Source: DAOUMU01 sp034409055 (GTDB lineage: Bacteria; Chloroflexota; Anaerolineae; 4572-78; J111). From it: 40,023 nucleotides of DNA. The notes beneath the pieces are model-generated. The model searched no databases, was not told the origin of the DNA, and saw only the letters and a list, made by a program, of their open reading frames with translations. The DNA lies in assembly GCA_034409055.1 (NCBI GenBank), contig DAOUMU010000502.1, positions 1 to 40,023 of the forward strand, written 5' to 3'. Position numbers and translations under genes: made by a program. Within the stretch, counting starts at the first letter, position 1, and every line of letters begins with the position of its first letter. Shown here in pieces: positions 25,025-33,790 of the stretch.

Positions 25025-25142
25025 TTTTGCTAGAGACCAATTTGCGATTTACGACACTGGCCCTGTGGGTTTTGGATTTATGATTAGCTCTGGCAGTGAT
25101 TTCAATCGTAAATCGGCAATCTGAAATCGTAAATCGATGTAG
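25025..25142. repeat. 118-bp dispersed repeat, copy B
   Basis: Second copy of the repeat at 22226-22343, in the same orientation, 2.8 kb away. It lies between the HtrA and LysE-type genes and is followed by a low-complexity CCAACCAACTAA tract (25159-25181). A similar tract occurs at 25971-26008, so both flank the LysE-type gene. Confidence 0.9.
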
Positions 25143-25170
25143 CAACTTACCCTACGTAACAACCAACCAA

Positions 25171-25788
25171 CTAACCAACCAGCCCCCTCACCCCCGTCCA
25201 AAGTTGATACAGCCCAAAGATAAACAGAGCCAGAGCCGACACCCCACTCATAATCTTGCTGACTCTGGGGCCAAGCTGGCTGGCGGTGGCGAATAAAATG
25301 ATAAAGACTGCAAATCCACCGATAAGGGTGCCATAAAATCCCAGGACAAAACTGAGGCCCAACGGCGGTGATTGTCGCCAACTCTCCAGCACAATGGGGC
25401 CGGCGATGATACTCCAAAAAAGGTACGGGCCGGGACTGAGCGCATTCATCAGGACGGCCCTGAAAAACCCCTGGCGAACCGCTTCCTGAGAAATTTCAGG
25501 CCTGGGACCGACCGTCTTTAAGGCTAAAAAGGCCCCTCTGGCCAGGTACAGGATAAAGAATCCCCCCAAGATTTGCAAAACATTCAGCAACCAGCTCGGC
25601 GTTTGGGTCAGGACCAGCAAAACCAGGGCAATAATCGGACCGTCGCTAATCAGGGGAGCCAGGGCGGACGGCAGGGTCGGCCGCCAACCATTTTTTAAGG
25701 TTTGGGCCAGTAAAAAAGCCAGAAACGGGCCAGGCGTAGCCGTAGCCGACAGCCCCAACGTAGCCCCTTGCAGAAAATAAATCAGCAA
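25171..25788 (-). CDS. LysE/RhtB family exporter
   Basis: This 205-residue integral membrane protein has about six hydrophobic segments. It matches the LysE superfamily by the N-terminal ATATPGPFLAFLLAQTLKNG segment, the helix-2 SDGPIIALVLL, and the mid-protein NALSPGPYLFWS motif. Family members export amino acids or related small molecules by proton exchange; the substrate cannot be told from sequence. The start is TTG at 25788, supported by GAGGT 6 nt upstream. It is flanked by repeats on both sides and is not clearly in an operon. Confidence 0.85.
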   Translation of the reverse strand: MLIYFLQGATLGLSATATPGPFLAFLLAQTLKNGWRPTLPSALAPLISDGPIIALVLLVLTQTPSWLLNVLQILGGFFILYLARGAFLALKTVGPRPEISQEAVRQGFFRAVLMNALSPGPYLFWSIIAGPIVLESWRQSPPLGLSFVLGFYGTLIGGFAVFIILFATASQLGPRVSKIMSGVSALALFIFGLYQLWTGVRGLVG

Positions 25789-25810
25789 AATCAGACCTCA
25801 CAACCTCACT

Positions 25811-25940
25811 ACCCGACACGGGGAGAGAAACCAGGTTTTTTGTCGCCTGAACCAAGCTAATCGTTGCTTTTTGAGCATTCTGGAGCCTCAAAAATGCCTT
25901 AGCAAGCGAAAAACCTGGTTTCTGATTTCCAATGTCGGGT
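25811..25940. repeat. MITE-like 130-bp palindromic element
   Basis: Terminal arms are ACCCGACA and TGTCGGGT. Inner arms AGAAACCAGGTTTTT and AAAACCTGGTTTCT (about 25826-25840 and 25909-25922) extend the symmetry. No coding frame is inside. It lies just upstream of the LysE-type gene and resembles non-autonomous inverted-repeat elements. Confidence 0.75.
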
Positions 25941-26073
25941 AATGAACCTCACAACAAGAAATACTGTAGAACCAACCAACAAACCAACTAACAAACCAAC
26001 TAACCAACATTCTCACTTGTATCCATTAGCGACGTAAGGTAAAATTCAAGATGGTTAGAAAGGAACAAAATTG

Positions 26074-26619
26074 ATGTTTGAGAATATTACTTTTACCGAC
26101 CCAGGTATGCAAATTATCAGCATCCTGGTGGGCATTGCCGTGCTCCTGTTGGGCCGCAAACTCTTTTGGCTCTTTGTGGGGGCGGTGGGTTTTGTCATTG
26201 GCCTGGGCCTGGCCGTGGAACTGCTCAAGGGGCAACCTGACTGGATGATATTAGCCGCAGCCCTCATTATGGGCTTCATCGGAGCGTTGCTGGCTATGTT
26301 TATCCAAAAGGTGGCCGTGATAATCGCCGGATTTGTGAGCTGTGGGTATGCTCTGATTTGGCTGGTACAGTTGTTTAGCCTTGACCTGGACCAATTACTG
26401 ATCTGGCTGATTTTCATTGTTGGCGGCATCATTGGGGCCATCCTGGTGCAATCCTTGTTCGAAGTGGCTTTGATTGTCCTATCCTCTCTGGCCGGCGCAG
26501 CTCTGATCACCCAGGTGACCGATTTTAACCCCCTGGTGGCTGCACTGCTGTTCATCGGGCTGTTGGTAGTTGGTATTGTCATTCAAGCCCAGATGTGGCA
26601 GGAGAAACCATCTACCTGA
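26074..26619 (+). CDS. Small multi-spanning membrane protein (DUF4203-like)
   Basis: This 181-residue, very hydrophobic protein has about seven predicted membrane segments and Gly-rich packing motifs (VGAVGFVIGLGLAV, FIVGGIIGAILVQ). The pattern resembles DUF4203/TMEM198-like proteins, whose function in bacteria is not established. ATG at 26074 is preferred; an adjoining in-frame TTG at 26071 is also possible, with AGAAAGGA upstream serving either. It ends 69 bp before the next gene, which has its own promoter-like sequence. Confidence 0.65.
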   Translation: MFENITFTDPGMQIISILVGIAVLLLGRKLFWLFVGAVGFVIGLGLAVELLKGQPDWMILAAALIMGFIGALLAMFIQKVAVIIAGFVSCGYALIWLVQLFSLDLDQLLIWLIFIVGGIIGAILVQSLFEVALIVLSSLAGAALITQVTDFNPLVAALLFIGLLVVGIVIQAQMWQEKPST

Positions 26620-26623
26620 ACTC

Positions 26624-26652
26624 TTCGCATCTGGGTGGCTTCGTGGTATAAT
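26624..26652 (+). promoter_or_regulatory. Candidate promoter for the 26.7-31.1 kb operon
   Basis: TTCGCA, 17 bp, then a perfect TATAAT. It lies 37 bp upstream of the molybdopterin-binding-like gene. The -35 box matches the consensus at 4 of 6 positions. Confidence 0.5.
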
Positions 26653-26688
26653 GCCGACGAGGTTAACTATAGTGAGGCATAATAGATT

Positions 26689-27663
26689 GTGAAAGTAGAA
26701 AAAGTACCCCTCAGTAAAGCCGTTGGTCACATCTTACTACACAATCAGGCTGGGCCAAATGGCCGCAAAGTGCTAAAAAAAGGCCATCGTCTGACCGAAG
26801 AAGATTTACCGACCCTACAAGCGTTGGGGCGGGAGCAAGTTTACGTGGCCATTCTGGCGGATGATGACATTCATGAAAACGAAGCCGCTCGCCGCCTGGG
26901 GCAGGTGGTTGCCGGTCAACAGATAAAAACCTCCACCGCTACTACCGGCCGTGTCAATCTAATCGCCGCCTCGTCTGGCCTCTTCAAAGTCAATAGCGAG
27001 ATGCTGTTAACCTTTAATGACCGTAACGGCATCACGCTGGCCACTATTGCCAACAACACCCCGGTGCAGCCCAAACAGATCGTGGGCACCATTAAAATTA
27101 TCCCCTACGGTGTTCCCCAAACCGATCTGGAAGCAGCCGAAGCCAGCGCACACCGCGAAGGCCCCCTGGCCGCAATCAAACCTTTTGTGGTTCGGCGTAC
27201 CATCCTGATTACGACCGGCAGTGAAATAGCTCGAGAGAAGGTGGTCAGTAGCTTTACCCCGGCGTTACGCAACAGGTTGACCAGCTACAACACAGAACTG
27301 ATTGAAGGTCCCTATGTACCTGAAGACGAAAATGAAATTCGTGAAGCCTTGCAGGGGGCGTTGGATAGGGGAGCAGAAATGATTATTATTGCCGGGGAAA
27401 CTTCTATCATGGACTCGGACGACATCACCCCCCGAGCGATTAAAGCCATTGGGGGCGAAATTGTGCATTACGGGGTGCCGGTAGAACCGGGTAACCTGTT
27501 ATTGCTGGCGTATCACCACCAAACTCCAATTGTGGGGGCACCGGGATGCGCCAAGAGTAAAAGCTATAATGTGGTTGATATGGTTCTCCCCCGTCTGGTG
27601 GCCGGTGAACGCCTGACCCGTCGCGACCTGATTGAACTGGGTCACGGAGGATTGCTTAAATGA
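26689..27663 (+). CDS. Molybdopterin-binding (MoeA/MogA-like) protein
   Basis: This 324-residue protein resembles the short MoeA-like proteins with a C-terminal MoCF_biosynth domain. The first ~60 residues (VPLSKAVGHILLHNQ...KKGHRLTEEDL) have the MoeA-like domain found at the front of molybdenum-insertion proteins. The C-terminal half (about 168-320) has ILITTGSEIA, MIIIAGETSIMDSDDITPRAI and GAPGCAKSKSYNVVD, the molybdopterin-binding fold. It is shorter than canonical MoeA (~400). No molybdoenzyme is encoded nearby, so its client is unknown. The start is GTG at 26689 with GAGG 11 nt upstream. It overlaps the next gene by 4 bp (ATGA). Confidence 0.8.
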   Translation: MKVEKVPLSKAVGHILLHNQAGPNGRKVLKKGHRLTEEDLPTLQALGREQVYVAILADDDIHENEAARRLGQVVAGQQIKTSTATTGRVNLIAASSGLFKVNSEMLLTFNDRNGITLATIANNTPVQPKQIVGTIKIIPYGVPQTDLEAAEASAHREGPLAAIKPFVVRRTILITTGSEIAREKVVSSFTPALRNRLTSYNTELIEGPYVPEDENEIREALQGALDRGAEMIIIAGETSIMDSDDITPRAIKAIGGEIVHYGVPVEPGNLLLLAYHHQTPIVGAPGCAKSKSYNVVDMVLPRLVAGERLTRRDLIELGHGGLLK

Positions 27664-29552
27664 GAGGTGGGCATTATTTTATTAGCCCACTCGGCAGGTG
27701 GGGATTATTGATTGGCCTGTTGATAGCCACGGTTTTAACGGCAGCATGCCAAACTCAGCCTAACCAGGTTTTTATAGAGGTAGATGGTGGACGTCAAGCG
27801 CTCACGACCGAGTCTGCCACCGTGCGTGAGGCGTTGAGCGAAGCAAAGATTGAGTTGGGGCCGTTGGACCGGGTCAATCCTGACCTGTACGTTGAATTGG
27901 AGCCGGGGCTGGTGATTGAGGTGACCAGGGTGCGTGAGGAAATAGAAACAAGGCGGGAAGTTATCCCTTTTGAACGCCAAATCATCCCCAACGAAGCCCT
28001 GGCTACCGGTGAAACCAGACTGGCCCAATTAGGCGTTAACGGTGAAGATGAAATTTCCATTCGGGTTGTTTATGAGAACGGCGTGGAAGTCAGTCGAACT
28101 GAAATTTCAAGAGCAACGATCATCGATCCGGTACCTGAGATTTTGGTCGTAGGACCACAAGGTGAAGATTTACCCTCGGTACCAATTGAAGGCACTGTGG
28201 CCTACCTTTCTAATGGCAATGCCTGGCTGATGCGTGATAGGAGCGGCAGTCGCCGGGCGGTGACGACTGAGGGCAACCTGGATGGCAGAGTGTTTAGTCT
28301 CTCGCCTGATGGTCGCCAACTGCTGTATACCTCTAAACTGACCGCTGAAATTGAGCTGCCACTGAACGAGATGTGGCTGGCCTCGACCACCATCGTCGGT
28401 GAGAAGCCGATCACCTTAGGCATACAGGGTGTGCTTCAGGCCGAATGGTCCCCGGTGATTAGCCAGTCGTTGATTGCTTATACGACTGGTGAGCGTACGG
28501 CCAACCCACCCGGCTGGCGAGCCAACAACGATCTATGGCTACTCGACCTGCTCAATTCAACGCCAGAGCCGGTGGAACTGCTACCGCCCAACACGCAAGG
28601 CCTATATGCCTGGTGGGGCACAACCTTTACCTGGTCGCCGGACGAGACCCAACTGGCTTACGCGCGCGCTGATCAAATTGGTCTGGTCAATTTAACAGCC
28701 AGTAAACCGTTGAGTAATAGTGTCACTCCCCTGCTTGATTTTACCCCCTTAAAAACTTTTAGTGAGTGGGTGTGGGTGCCCGGCCTCAGTTGGTCACCCG
28801 AGGGGAAATTTATCGCGGCCACCGTACACGGTTCGCCACTGGCCTCGGAACCAGCCGAAGAGAGCCAAGTATTTGATCTGTGGCTATTTAGCGTTGACGG
28901 CACGATTTCGGCCAAAGTAGCTGAGCAAGTCGGCATGTGGGCCAATCCGGCCTGGGGCGAGGCTGGGATAGCTTTTGGAGAAGCTGTCGAACCGCTCCAA
29001 TCGGCAACCAGTCGCTACAGTATCCAATTGATTGATAAAGATGGCAGTAACAAACGTCAAATTTTTCCCTTTAAAGAAGAGTTGGGCGTGCGGTTTCCTG
29101 AAATGGTCTGGTCACCAATAGAGGATGACCTGCTCTTTATCTACAATGGGAACTTATATATGACCAGTAGCAATGGTACCCCGCCCAAACAGTTGACCAC
29201 GGACGGGCAGGTCAGCCTACCCCAGTGGGTTCCCGAAGCACCAGTGATTACTACTGTCACCACCATTACCGGTGTAACGAGTATCACCCGTAGCGCCTCA
29301 ATAACAGTCGGTGGTACAATTACAGGTAATGACACCATAAGTACCACCAGGGAGATACTGGCTACACCCGCTAGAGGAGAAATTGAGAGGCAGCTCACAG
29401 TGACCCCAACCGTTTCCCCGACTGGTAGTATCACCCCCACCCCCTCCCTTATTGTCAGCCCCAGTTTGGCTACACCTGAAAATAAGGCCACTCCGGCCAC
29501 CAGTCCCATCTTACCTGATCTTGAAGAAGATAAAGGAAAAAACGAACCGTGA
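27660..29552 (+). CDS. Lipoprotein with DUF348, G5 and TolB-like beta-propeller domains
   Basis: This 630-residue exported protein has a signal peptide ending at the lipobox LTAAC (Cys30). DUF348-like (VFIEVDGGRQALTTES, ~36-75) and G5 (~85-160; ending SRTEISRATIIDPVPEI) modules match the pattern of YabE/Rpf-type cell-wall proteins. Then comes a TolB/PD40-type beta-propeller (~178-520) with SLSPDGRQLLYTS and repeated W-S-P blades, and a Thr/Ser/Pro-rich tail (~525-630). It is probably anchored outside the membrane, with the propeller as a ligand-binding or sensing platform. GGAGG precedes the ATG by 9 nt. Its stop overlaps the GTG of the kinase gene (GTGA), so it may form a sensor with that kinase, which has no periplasmic domain. 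That is inference. Confidence 0.85.
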   Translation: MRGGHYFISPLGRWGLLIGLLIATVLTAACQTQPNQVFIEVDGGRQALTTESATVREALSEAKIELGPLDRVNPDLYVELEPGLVIEVTRVREEIETRREVIPFERQIIPNEALATGETRLAQLGVNGEDEISIRVVYENGVEVSRTEISRATIIDPVPEILVVGPQGEDLPSVPIEGTVAYLSNGNAWLMRDRSGSRRAVTTEGNLDGRVFSLSPDGRQLLYTSKLTAEIELPLNEMWLASTTIVGEKPITLGIQGVLQAEWSPVISQSLIAYTTGERTANPPGWRANNDLWLLDLLNSTPEPVELLPPNTQGLYAWWGTTFTWSPDETQLAYARADQIGLVNLTASKPLSNSVTPLLDFTPLKTFSEWVWVPGLSWSPEGKFIAATVHGSPLASEPAEESQVFDLWLFSVDGTISAKVAEQVGMWANPAWGEAGIAFGEAVEPLQSATSRYSIQLIDKDGSNKRQIFPFKEELGVRFPEMVWSPIEDDLLFIYNGNLYMTSSNGTPPKQLTTDGQVSLPQWVPEAPVITTVTTITGVTSITRSASITVGGTITGNDTISTTREILATPARGEIERQLTVTPTVSPTGSITPTPSLIVSPSLATPENKATPATSPILPDLEEDKGKNEP

Positions 29553-31153
29553 ACAAACAGCCTGCTGTTCTTTTAATGGACGAAGACGCAGAAACTCTAG
29601 AACAACTGCAAACCGTGTTACAACGAGAAGGATACCAGGTGTTGGTTGCAGCCGATGGTTATGCCGGGCTTCGGTTGACCAGGACAGCAAAGCCCGACCT
29701 GATTGTTTCAGACTTATTGCTGGCCGGTTTGGATGGTTACGAAGTGTGGCAAATACTCAGGACGGATGAAAAAACACCTCGTATTCCTATTTTGGCCGTT
29801 AGCGCCATGACCATTCCGCCTCGCAATGAACCTTGGCGACCTAATCCCAACGTCGAGTGGCGGCTGCTTTACTACGATGCTTTTTTGCCAAAACCGGTGG
29901 ACTTGCAGCGTTTTGTCAGAGTAGTCAACAAGTTGCTCCACCCCGACCAAGCTGAAACCATTCCTGGTGGTCCCAGTGTAATGATTGCCATAGAAGATAA
30001 GGAAATTCAAAACAATCTGGTCGCTATTCTCAAAGCGCATGATTTTGGGGTTGAAACGCGCGTCTCGCTGGCCAAATCGATGAAATCGGTCAGTGCTTTC
30101 CCCCCGGCTATCCTGATCTTGGATTACCGTGATTGTAATGAGTTGGTTAGAAATTTTATCACACAAATCAAAAAATCTGTGCCCGGTATTGTCATTATTC
30201 TTGTTACCGCCCCAAGCAAAAAAACAGAACCGGATTTGTTGCAGCAGTGTGATGGTTTTCTTAGCCTGCCCTTGCACCCTACCTATATCGTCACCATCAT
30301 CAATCAAGTTTCAGAACTCTGCACCATGCGTCGCCGCACCGAAATGCTAAGCAACAAGCTGATGGCAACCAACCGAGATTTACTGGATACGCAACAAGCA
30401 CTTTCCTCTCAAAACAAAGAGTTAAAACATATCAACGCTCAACTCAGAGAGCTTGACAGCTTAAAAGAAAAGCTCACCGGTATGGTCGTCCATGATCTAA
30501 AAGCACCAATGGCTGCTGTGTTGGGAGCCCTCAGTTTTCTATCGACGGACCCTGATTTAGTCCTTTCTAACACCAATGAAAGTTTACTAACCGGGGCTAT
30601 GGCCGCGGCCAATCAGATGACCCGTCTGATAGAAACGTTGCTGGAGGGACAACGCCTGGAAGATGGACACCTTGAACTGGAAACCGAACCGTTTGACTTC
30701 CCCACCGTGGTCGATGTCAGCCTGCATCAAATCTCTCCCCTTTTAACTCTGCATCAACTAAAAATCGAGACAATGATTGCCGATGATCTTCCCCTGGCCT
30801 GTGCTGATCCCCAAATCAGCCAGCGTATCCTGGAGAATTTGTTGGATAACGCCATTAAATTCTCACCACCAGACAGCACGATCACGATCAAAGTTAGCCA
30901 CGAACAAAATTTTATCAAGGTCAGCATCGAGGATAAAGGCCCCGGAATTCCTAAAGAGCAACAAACAGAAATATTCAAACGATACGCCCAGATAAAAAAT
31001 GCGGCCAAGCCCTCCGTTAGAAGAGGTTTTGGTCTGGGGCTTACTTTCTGTCATCTGGCCACCCAGGCGATGGGCGGCTCCATTTGGGTAGAGAGCGACG
31101 GCGAATCTGGCACGACATTCCTCTTTACCCTCCCCATTTATGAGGGCGATTAA
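29549..31153 (+). CDS. Hybrid histidine kinase (REC-REC-HisKA-HATPase), no sensor domain
   Basis: This 534-residue signalling protein begins with a receiver domain (Asp55 in LIVSDLLLAG, acidic pocket MDEDAE, Lys115 in FLPKPVDL). A second receiver-like domain follows at about 140-255 with Asp192 in LILDYRD, lacking the usual acidic start, so it may be degenerate. A coiled coil (~265-305) leads to HisKA with His315 in VVHDLKAPM. The HATPase domain has N434 in LLDNAIKF, DKGPGIP near 462-468 and RRGFGLGL near 491. No membrane span is seen, so the kinase is cytoplasmic. GTG at 29549 overlaps the previous stop. Receivers before the kinase suggest it is controlled by phosphotransfer. No partner regulator gene adjoins it. 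Confidence 0.92.
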   Translation: MNKQPAVLLMDEDAETLEQLQTVLQREGYQVLVAADGYAGLRLTRTAKPDLIVSDLLLAGLDGYEVWQILRTDEKTPRIPILAVSAMTIPPRNEPWRPNPNVEWRLLYYDAFLPKPVDLQRFVRVVNKLLHPDQAETIPGGPSVMIAIEDKEIQNNLVAILKAHDFGVETRVSLAKSMKSVSAFPPAILILDYRDCNELVRNFITQIKKSVPGIVIILVTAPSKKTEPDLLQQCDGFLSLPLHPTYIVTIINQVSELCTMRRRTEMLSNKLMATNRDLLDTQQALSSQNKELKHINAQLRELDSLKEKLTGMVVHDLKAPMAAVLGALSFLSTDPDLVLSNTNESLLTGAMAAANQMTRLIETLLEGQRLEDGHLELETEPFDFPTVVDVSLHQISPLLTLHQLKIETMIADDLPLACADPQISQRILENLLDNAIKFSPPDSTITIKVSHEQNFIKVSIEDKGPGIPKEQQTEIFKRYAQIKNAAKPSVRRGFGLGLTFCHLATQAMGGSIWVESDGESGTTFLFTLPIYEGD

Positions 31154-31190
31154 GCAGTTTTCCTTTTTTACACTTTAAGCTATACTCATA

Positions 31191-31196
31191 ATTGTG
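31191..31196 (+). promoter_or_regulatory. Candidate -10 box upstream of the epimerase gene
   Basis: TATACT, 32 bp upstream of the GTG start of the next gene, after an AT-rich stretch. No clear -35 box is seen. It may mark the start of the glycan operon. Confidence 0.25.
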
Positions 31197-31228
31197 ACAA
31201 CCGAGAGAAATCCTTGGAGTAGAAAAAA

Positions 31229-32170
31229 GTGCGTGTTTTAATTACTGGGGCTGCCGGTTTTCTTGGTTCGCATCTTTGTGATCGTTTTCTGGCCGAAGGC
31301 CACACCGTTATTGGAATGGATAATCTTATTACCGGCAATACCGCCAACATTGAACACCTGGCCGGTCGGGCAGATTTTCATTTCATCAAGCACGACGTTA
31401 CCAATTACATTTACCTCGAGGGGCCATTGGATGCCGTACTACATTTTGCTTCGCCAGCCAGCCCCATAGATTACCTGGAACTGCCCATTCCAACGTTAAA
31501 AGTAGGAGCATTGGGTACACACAAGGCCCTGGGCTTGGCCAAAGCCAAAGAGGCTCGTTTTTTATTGGCCTCTACTTCTGAAGTCTATGGGGATCCCCTG
31601 ATTCATCCCCAACCGGAGGATTATTGGGGTAACGTCAACCCCATCGGGCCACGTGGGGTTTATGACGAAGCCAAACGCTTTGCCGAAGCAATAACGATGG
31701 CCTACCACCGCTATCACGATCTGGATACCCGTATCGTTCGTATTTTTAACACTTACGGACCCCGGATGCGATTAGAAGATGGCCGGGTTGTCCCCAATTT
31801 TATTGCTCAGGCCCTGCGTGGCGAGCCACTGACCGTTTATGGTGATGGCAGCCAGACCCGCTCTTTTTGTTATGTAAAAGATCAGGTCGATGGCATCTAC
31901 CGTCTGTTACTTTCGGATGAAGTTGAGCCGGTGAACATCGGTAACCCCAGCGAAATGACCATCCTGGACTTTGCCCAAAAAATCATTGAATTAACCGGCA
32001 GCAGTTCAGAAATCACCTTCGTCACCCCCACTGATATGCGTATCAAGGACGATCCCAAAGTGCGTCAACCTGATATTAGCAAAGCCCGACGTGTTCTAAG
32101 CTGGCAACCCCGAGTTACGCTTGACGATGGCCTCCGCGAAACAATAGAATATTTTAAAACCCGCATATAA
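31229..32170 (+). CDS. NAD-dependent sugar-nucleotide epimerase/decarboxylase (UDP-glucuronate decarboxylase-like)
   Basis: This 313-residue short-chain-type enzyme has the NAD-binding motif GAAGFLGSH at residues 7-15. The catalytic Thr/Ser region STSEVYGDPLIHPQPE and GPRGVYDEAKR (Y-x3-K) are close to UDP-glucuronate decarboxylase (UXS), which makes UDP-xylose from UDP-glucuronate; NVNPIGPRGVYDEAKR is characteristic. A C-terminal substrate part includes YGDGSQTRSFCYVKD. The start is GTG at 31229 with GGAG 9 nt upstream. It heads the set of surface-glycan genes and would supply an activated sugar. Related dTDP-glucose dehydratases are the alternative but lack this motif. Confidence 0.88.
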   Translation: MRVLITGAAGFLGSHLCDRFLAEGHTVIGMDNLITGNTANIEHLAGRADFHFIKHDVTNYIYLEGPLDAVLHFASPASPIDYLELPIPTLKVGALGTHKALGLAKAKEARFLLASTSEVYGDPLIHPQPEDYWGNVNPIGPRGVYDEAKRFAEAITMAYHRYHDLDTRIVRIFNTYGPRMRLEDGRVVPNFIAQALRGEPLTVYGDGSQTRSFCYVKDQVDGIYRLLLSDEVEPVNIGNPSEMTILDFAQKIIELTGSSSEITFVTPTDMRIKDDPKVRQPDISKARRVLSWQPRVTLDDGLRETIEYFKTRI

Positions 32171-32175
32171 TCACC

Positions 32176-33753
32176 GTGTCGTCACTCTATGCCAGCGCAG
32201 TTCGTAAATTATTAACCCTCACCTTACCCCCTCTGCCCATCAGCCCTGGACGATTCCCTCTTTTCCTGATAGCAGTTCTGATCATTCTGGGGCTGGCCAT
32301 TGCCTGGTTGCCTACGATAGAAACGGCTTTATTTCTAGGGGGGGCTCTCTTTTTAGTCCTGCTCCTGATAAAGCCCATCCTCAGCTTATACCTCCTCATT
32401 CCCCTTATCCCTTTCAGTCCCTTGTTTGCCGTCTCCGTGGGTAGTATCAAAGTTGGGTTAATGGAAATTGTCCTGGCTTCGGGAATCGTCGTCTGGCTAC
32501 TTCAACGATCAGTGGGACAAGCTACCCCGGGCCAGGGGCTCAAGGCCAAACATCAACCGGCCAAAACCGGCCGGGCCAGTGTCCTGTTGTGGCCATTTCT
32601 GCTGTTCTTGGCCGGGATCGGGTTATCTTGGCTCAAGGCCCTATCCCTCGGAGCCAGCTTGGTCGAAACCATTAAGTGGGTCGAGATGTTGGTTCTTTAT
32701 CTGTTTGTGGTGGCCCTACTGCCGGCCCGACACGTAAAATGGGTGGTAGTGGTATTGTTATTGACAGGGATGGCTCAAGCCCTGCTGGGTCTTTACCAGT
32801 TCATTTTCAAAGTAGGCCCTGAAGGCTTTTTACTGTTTGGCGGACGTTTCTTGAGGGCCTACGGTACCTTTGCCCAACCGAATCCATACGCCGGGTACCT
32901 GGGATTGGTGTTACCATTGGCCCTCGCTCTAACCATTTGGGGACTGACCGATTTTAGAGTGGAAATATCGGATTTGGGCTGGCGGAACAGGTCCAAAATT
33001 TTCATGCTGCTCTTGTTGAGTTTGCCGCTGGGATTATTGTTGATAGCCCTGTTTGCCAGCCAGTCACGCGGAGCCTGGATGGGCTTTATCGTAGCCGCTG
33101 CCGTTACATTCACCATCTACAACAAAAAAACGGCCGCTCTTATGACCTCCATGGTACTGGCCGGCACGATTATCGCTCTGGTCGGCGCATTTGATCTGAA
33201 TCTGCTCAGATTTAACACCTCTTATGACCTTATCACGCAACGCGTTGTGGATGCTTTATCTATCTTTACCATCACTGATGTGGCCACCATCGAGGTCAAC
33301 GACGCCAATTTTGCTATGATCGAACGACTGGCCCACTGGCAGGCAGCCCGAGAGATGTGGCGTGATCACCCCTGGCTAGGCGTAGGCTTTGGCAACTACC
33401 CTGCCGTATACCCGGCCTATGCTGTGGGCCGATGGCTCAATCCTTTGGGACATGCTCATAACTATTTACTCAACATCGGCGCAGAGACAGGGCTGGTCGG
33501 GATTACGGTTTACCTGATTTTTTGGATTTTTACTTTTGGTGTATTATGGTTGGCCGTGCAGCGTAGCCACGGTTTTGATAGAGCCGTGGCTGCCGGTGGA
33601 TTAGGCATTATGGTTCACTTGCACATTCACAACTTATTTGATAATCTGTACGTACAGGGAATGTATCTGCATGTGGCCATCATTTTAGCCCTGGTTTCAG
33701 TAATATACCGGCGTCAAACGTCCCCAAACAATCGAACCTTATCACAAACGTGA
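32176..33753 (+). CDS. O-antigen ligase/polymerase family membrane protein (Wzy_C)
   Basis: This 525-residue integral membrane protein has roughly eleven or twelve hydrophobic segments. It has the Wzy_C signature: GFGNYPAVYP, then LGHAHNYLLNIGAETGLVG near residues 424-442. Family members join or polymerise lipid-linked oligosaccharide outside the membrane. It has a large outer loop with R/W-rich motifs between the C-terminal helices, typical of ligases. The start is GTG at 32176, six bases after the previous stop, so it is co-transcribed with the sugar-nucleotide gene. Whether it is a ligase or a polymerase cannot be told. Confidence 0.88.
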   Translation: MSSLYASAVRKLLTLTLPPLPISPGRFPLFLIAVLIILGLAIAWLPTIETALFLGGALFLVLLLIKPILSLYLLIPLIPFSPLFAVSVGSIKVGLMEIVLASGIVVWLLQRSVGQATPGQGLKAKHQPAKTGRASVLLWPFLLFLAGIGLSWLKALSLGASLVETIKWVEMLVLYLFVVALLPARHVKWVVVVLLLTGMAQALLGLYQFIFKVGPEGFLLFGGRFLRAYGTFAQPNPYAGYLGLVLPLALALTIWGLTDFRVEISDLGWRNRSKIFMLLLLSLPLGLLLIALFASQSRGAWMGFIVAAAVTFTIYNKKTAALMTSMVLAGTIIALVGAFDLNLLRFNTSYDLITQRVVDALSIFTITDVATIEVNDANFAMIERLAHWQAAREMWRDHPWLGVGFGNYPAVYPAYAVGRWLNPLGHAHNYLLNIGAETGLVGITVYLIFWIFTFGVLWLAVQRSHGFDRAVAAGGLGIMVHLHIHNLFDNLYVQGMYLHVAIILALVSVIYRRQTSPNNRTLSQT

Positions 33754-33790
33754 CCGAATACGACTACCACTGAATAGAGAGGAAAGACTC

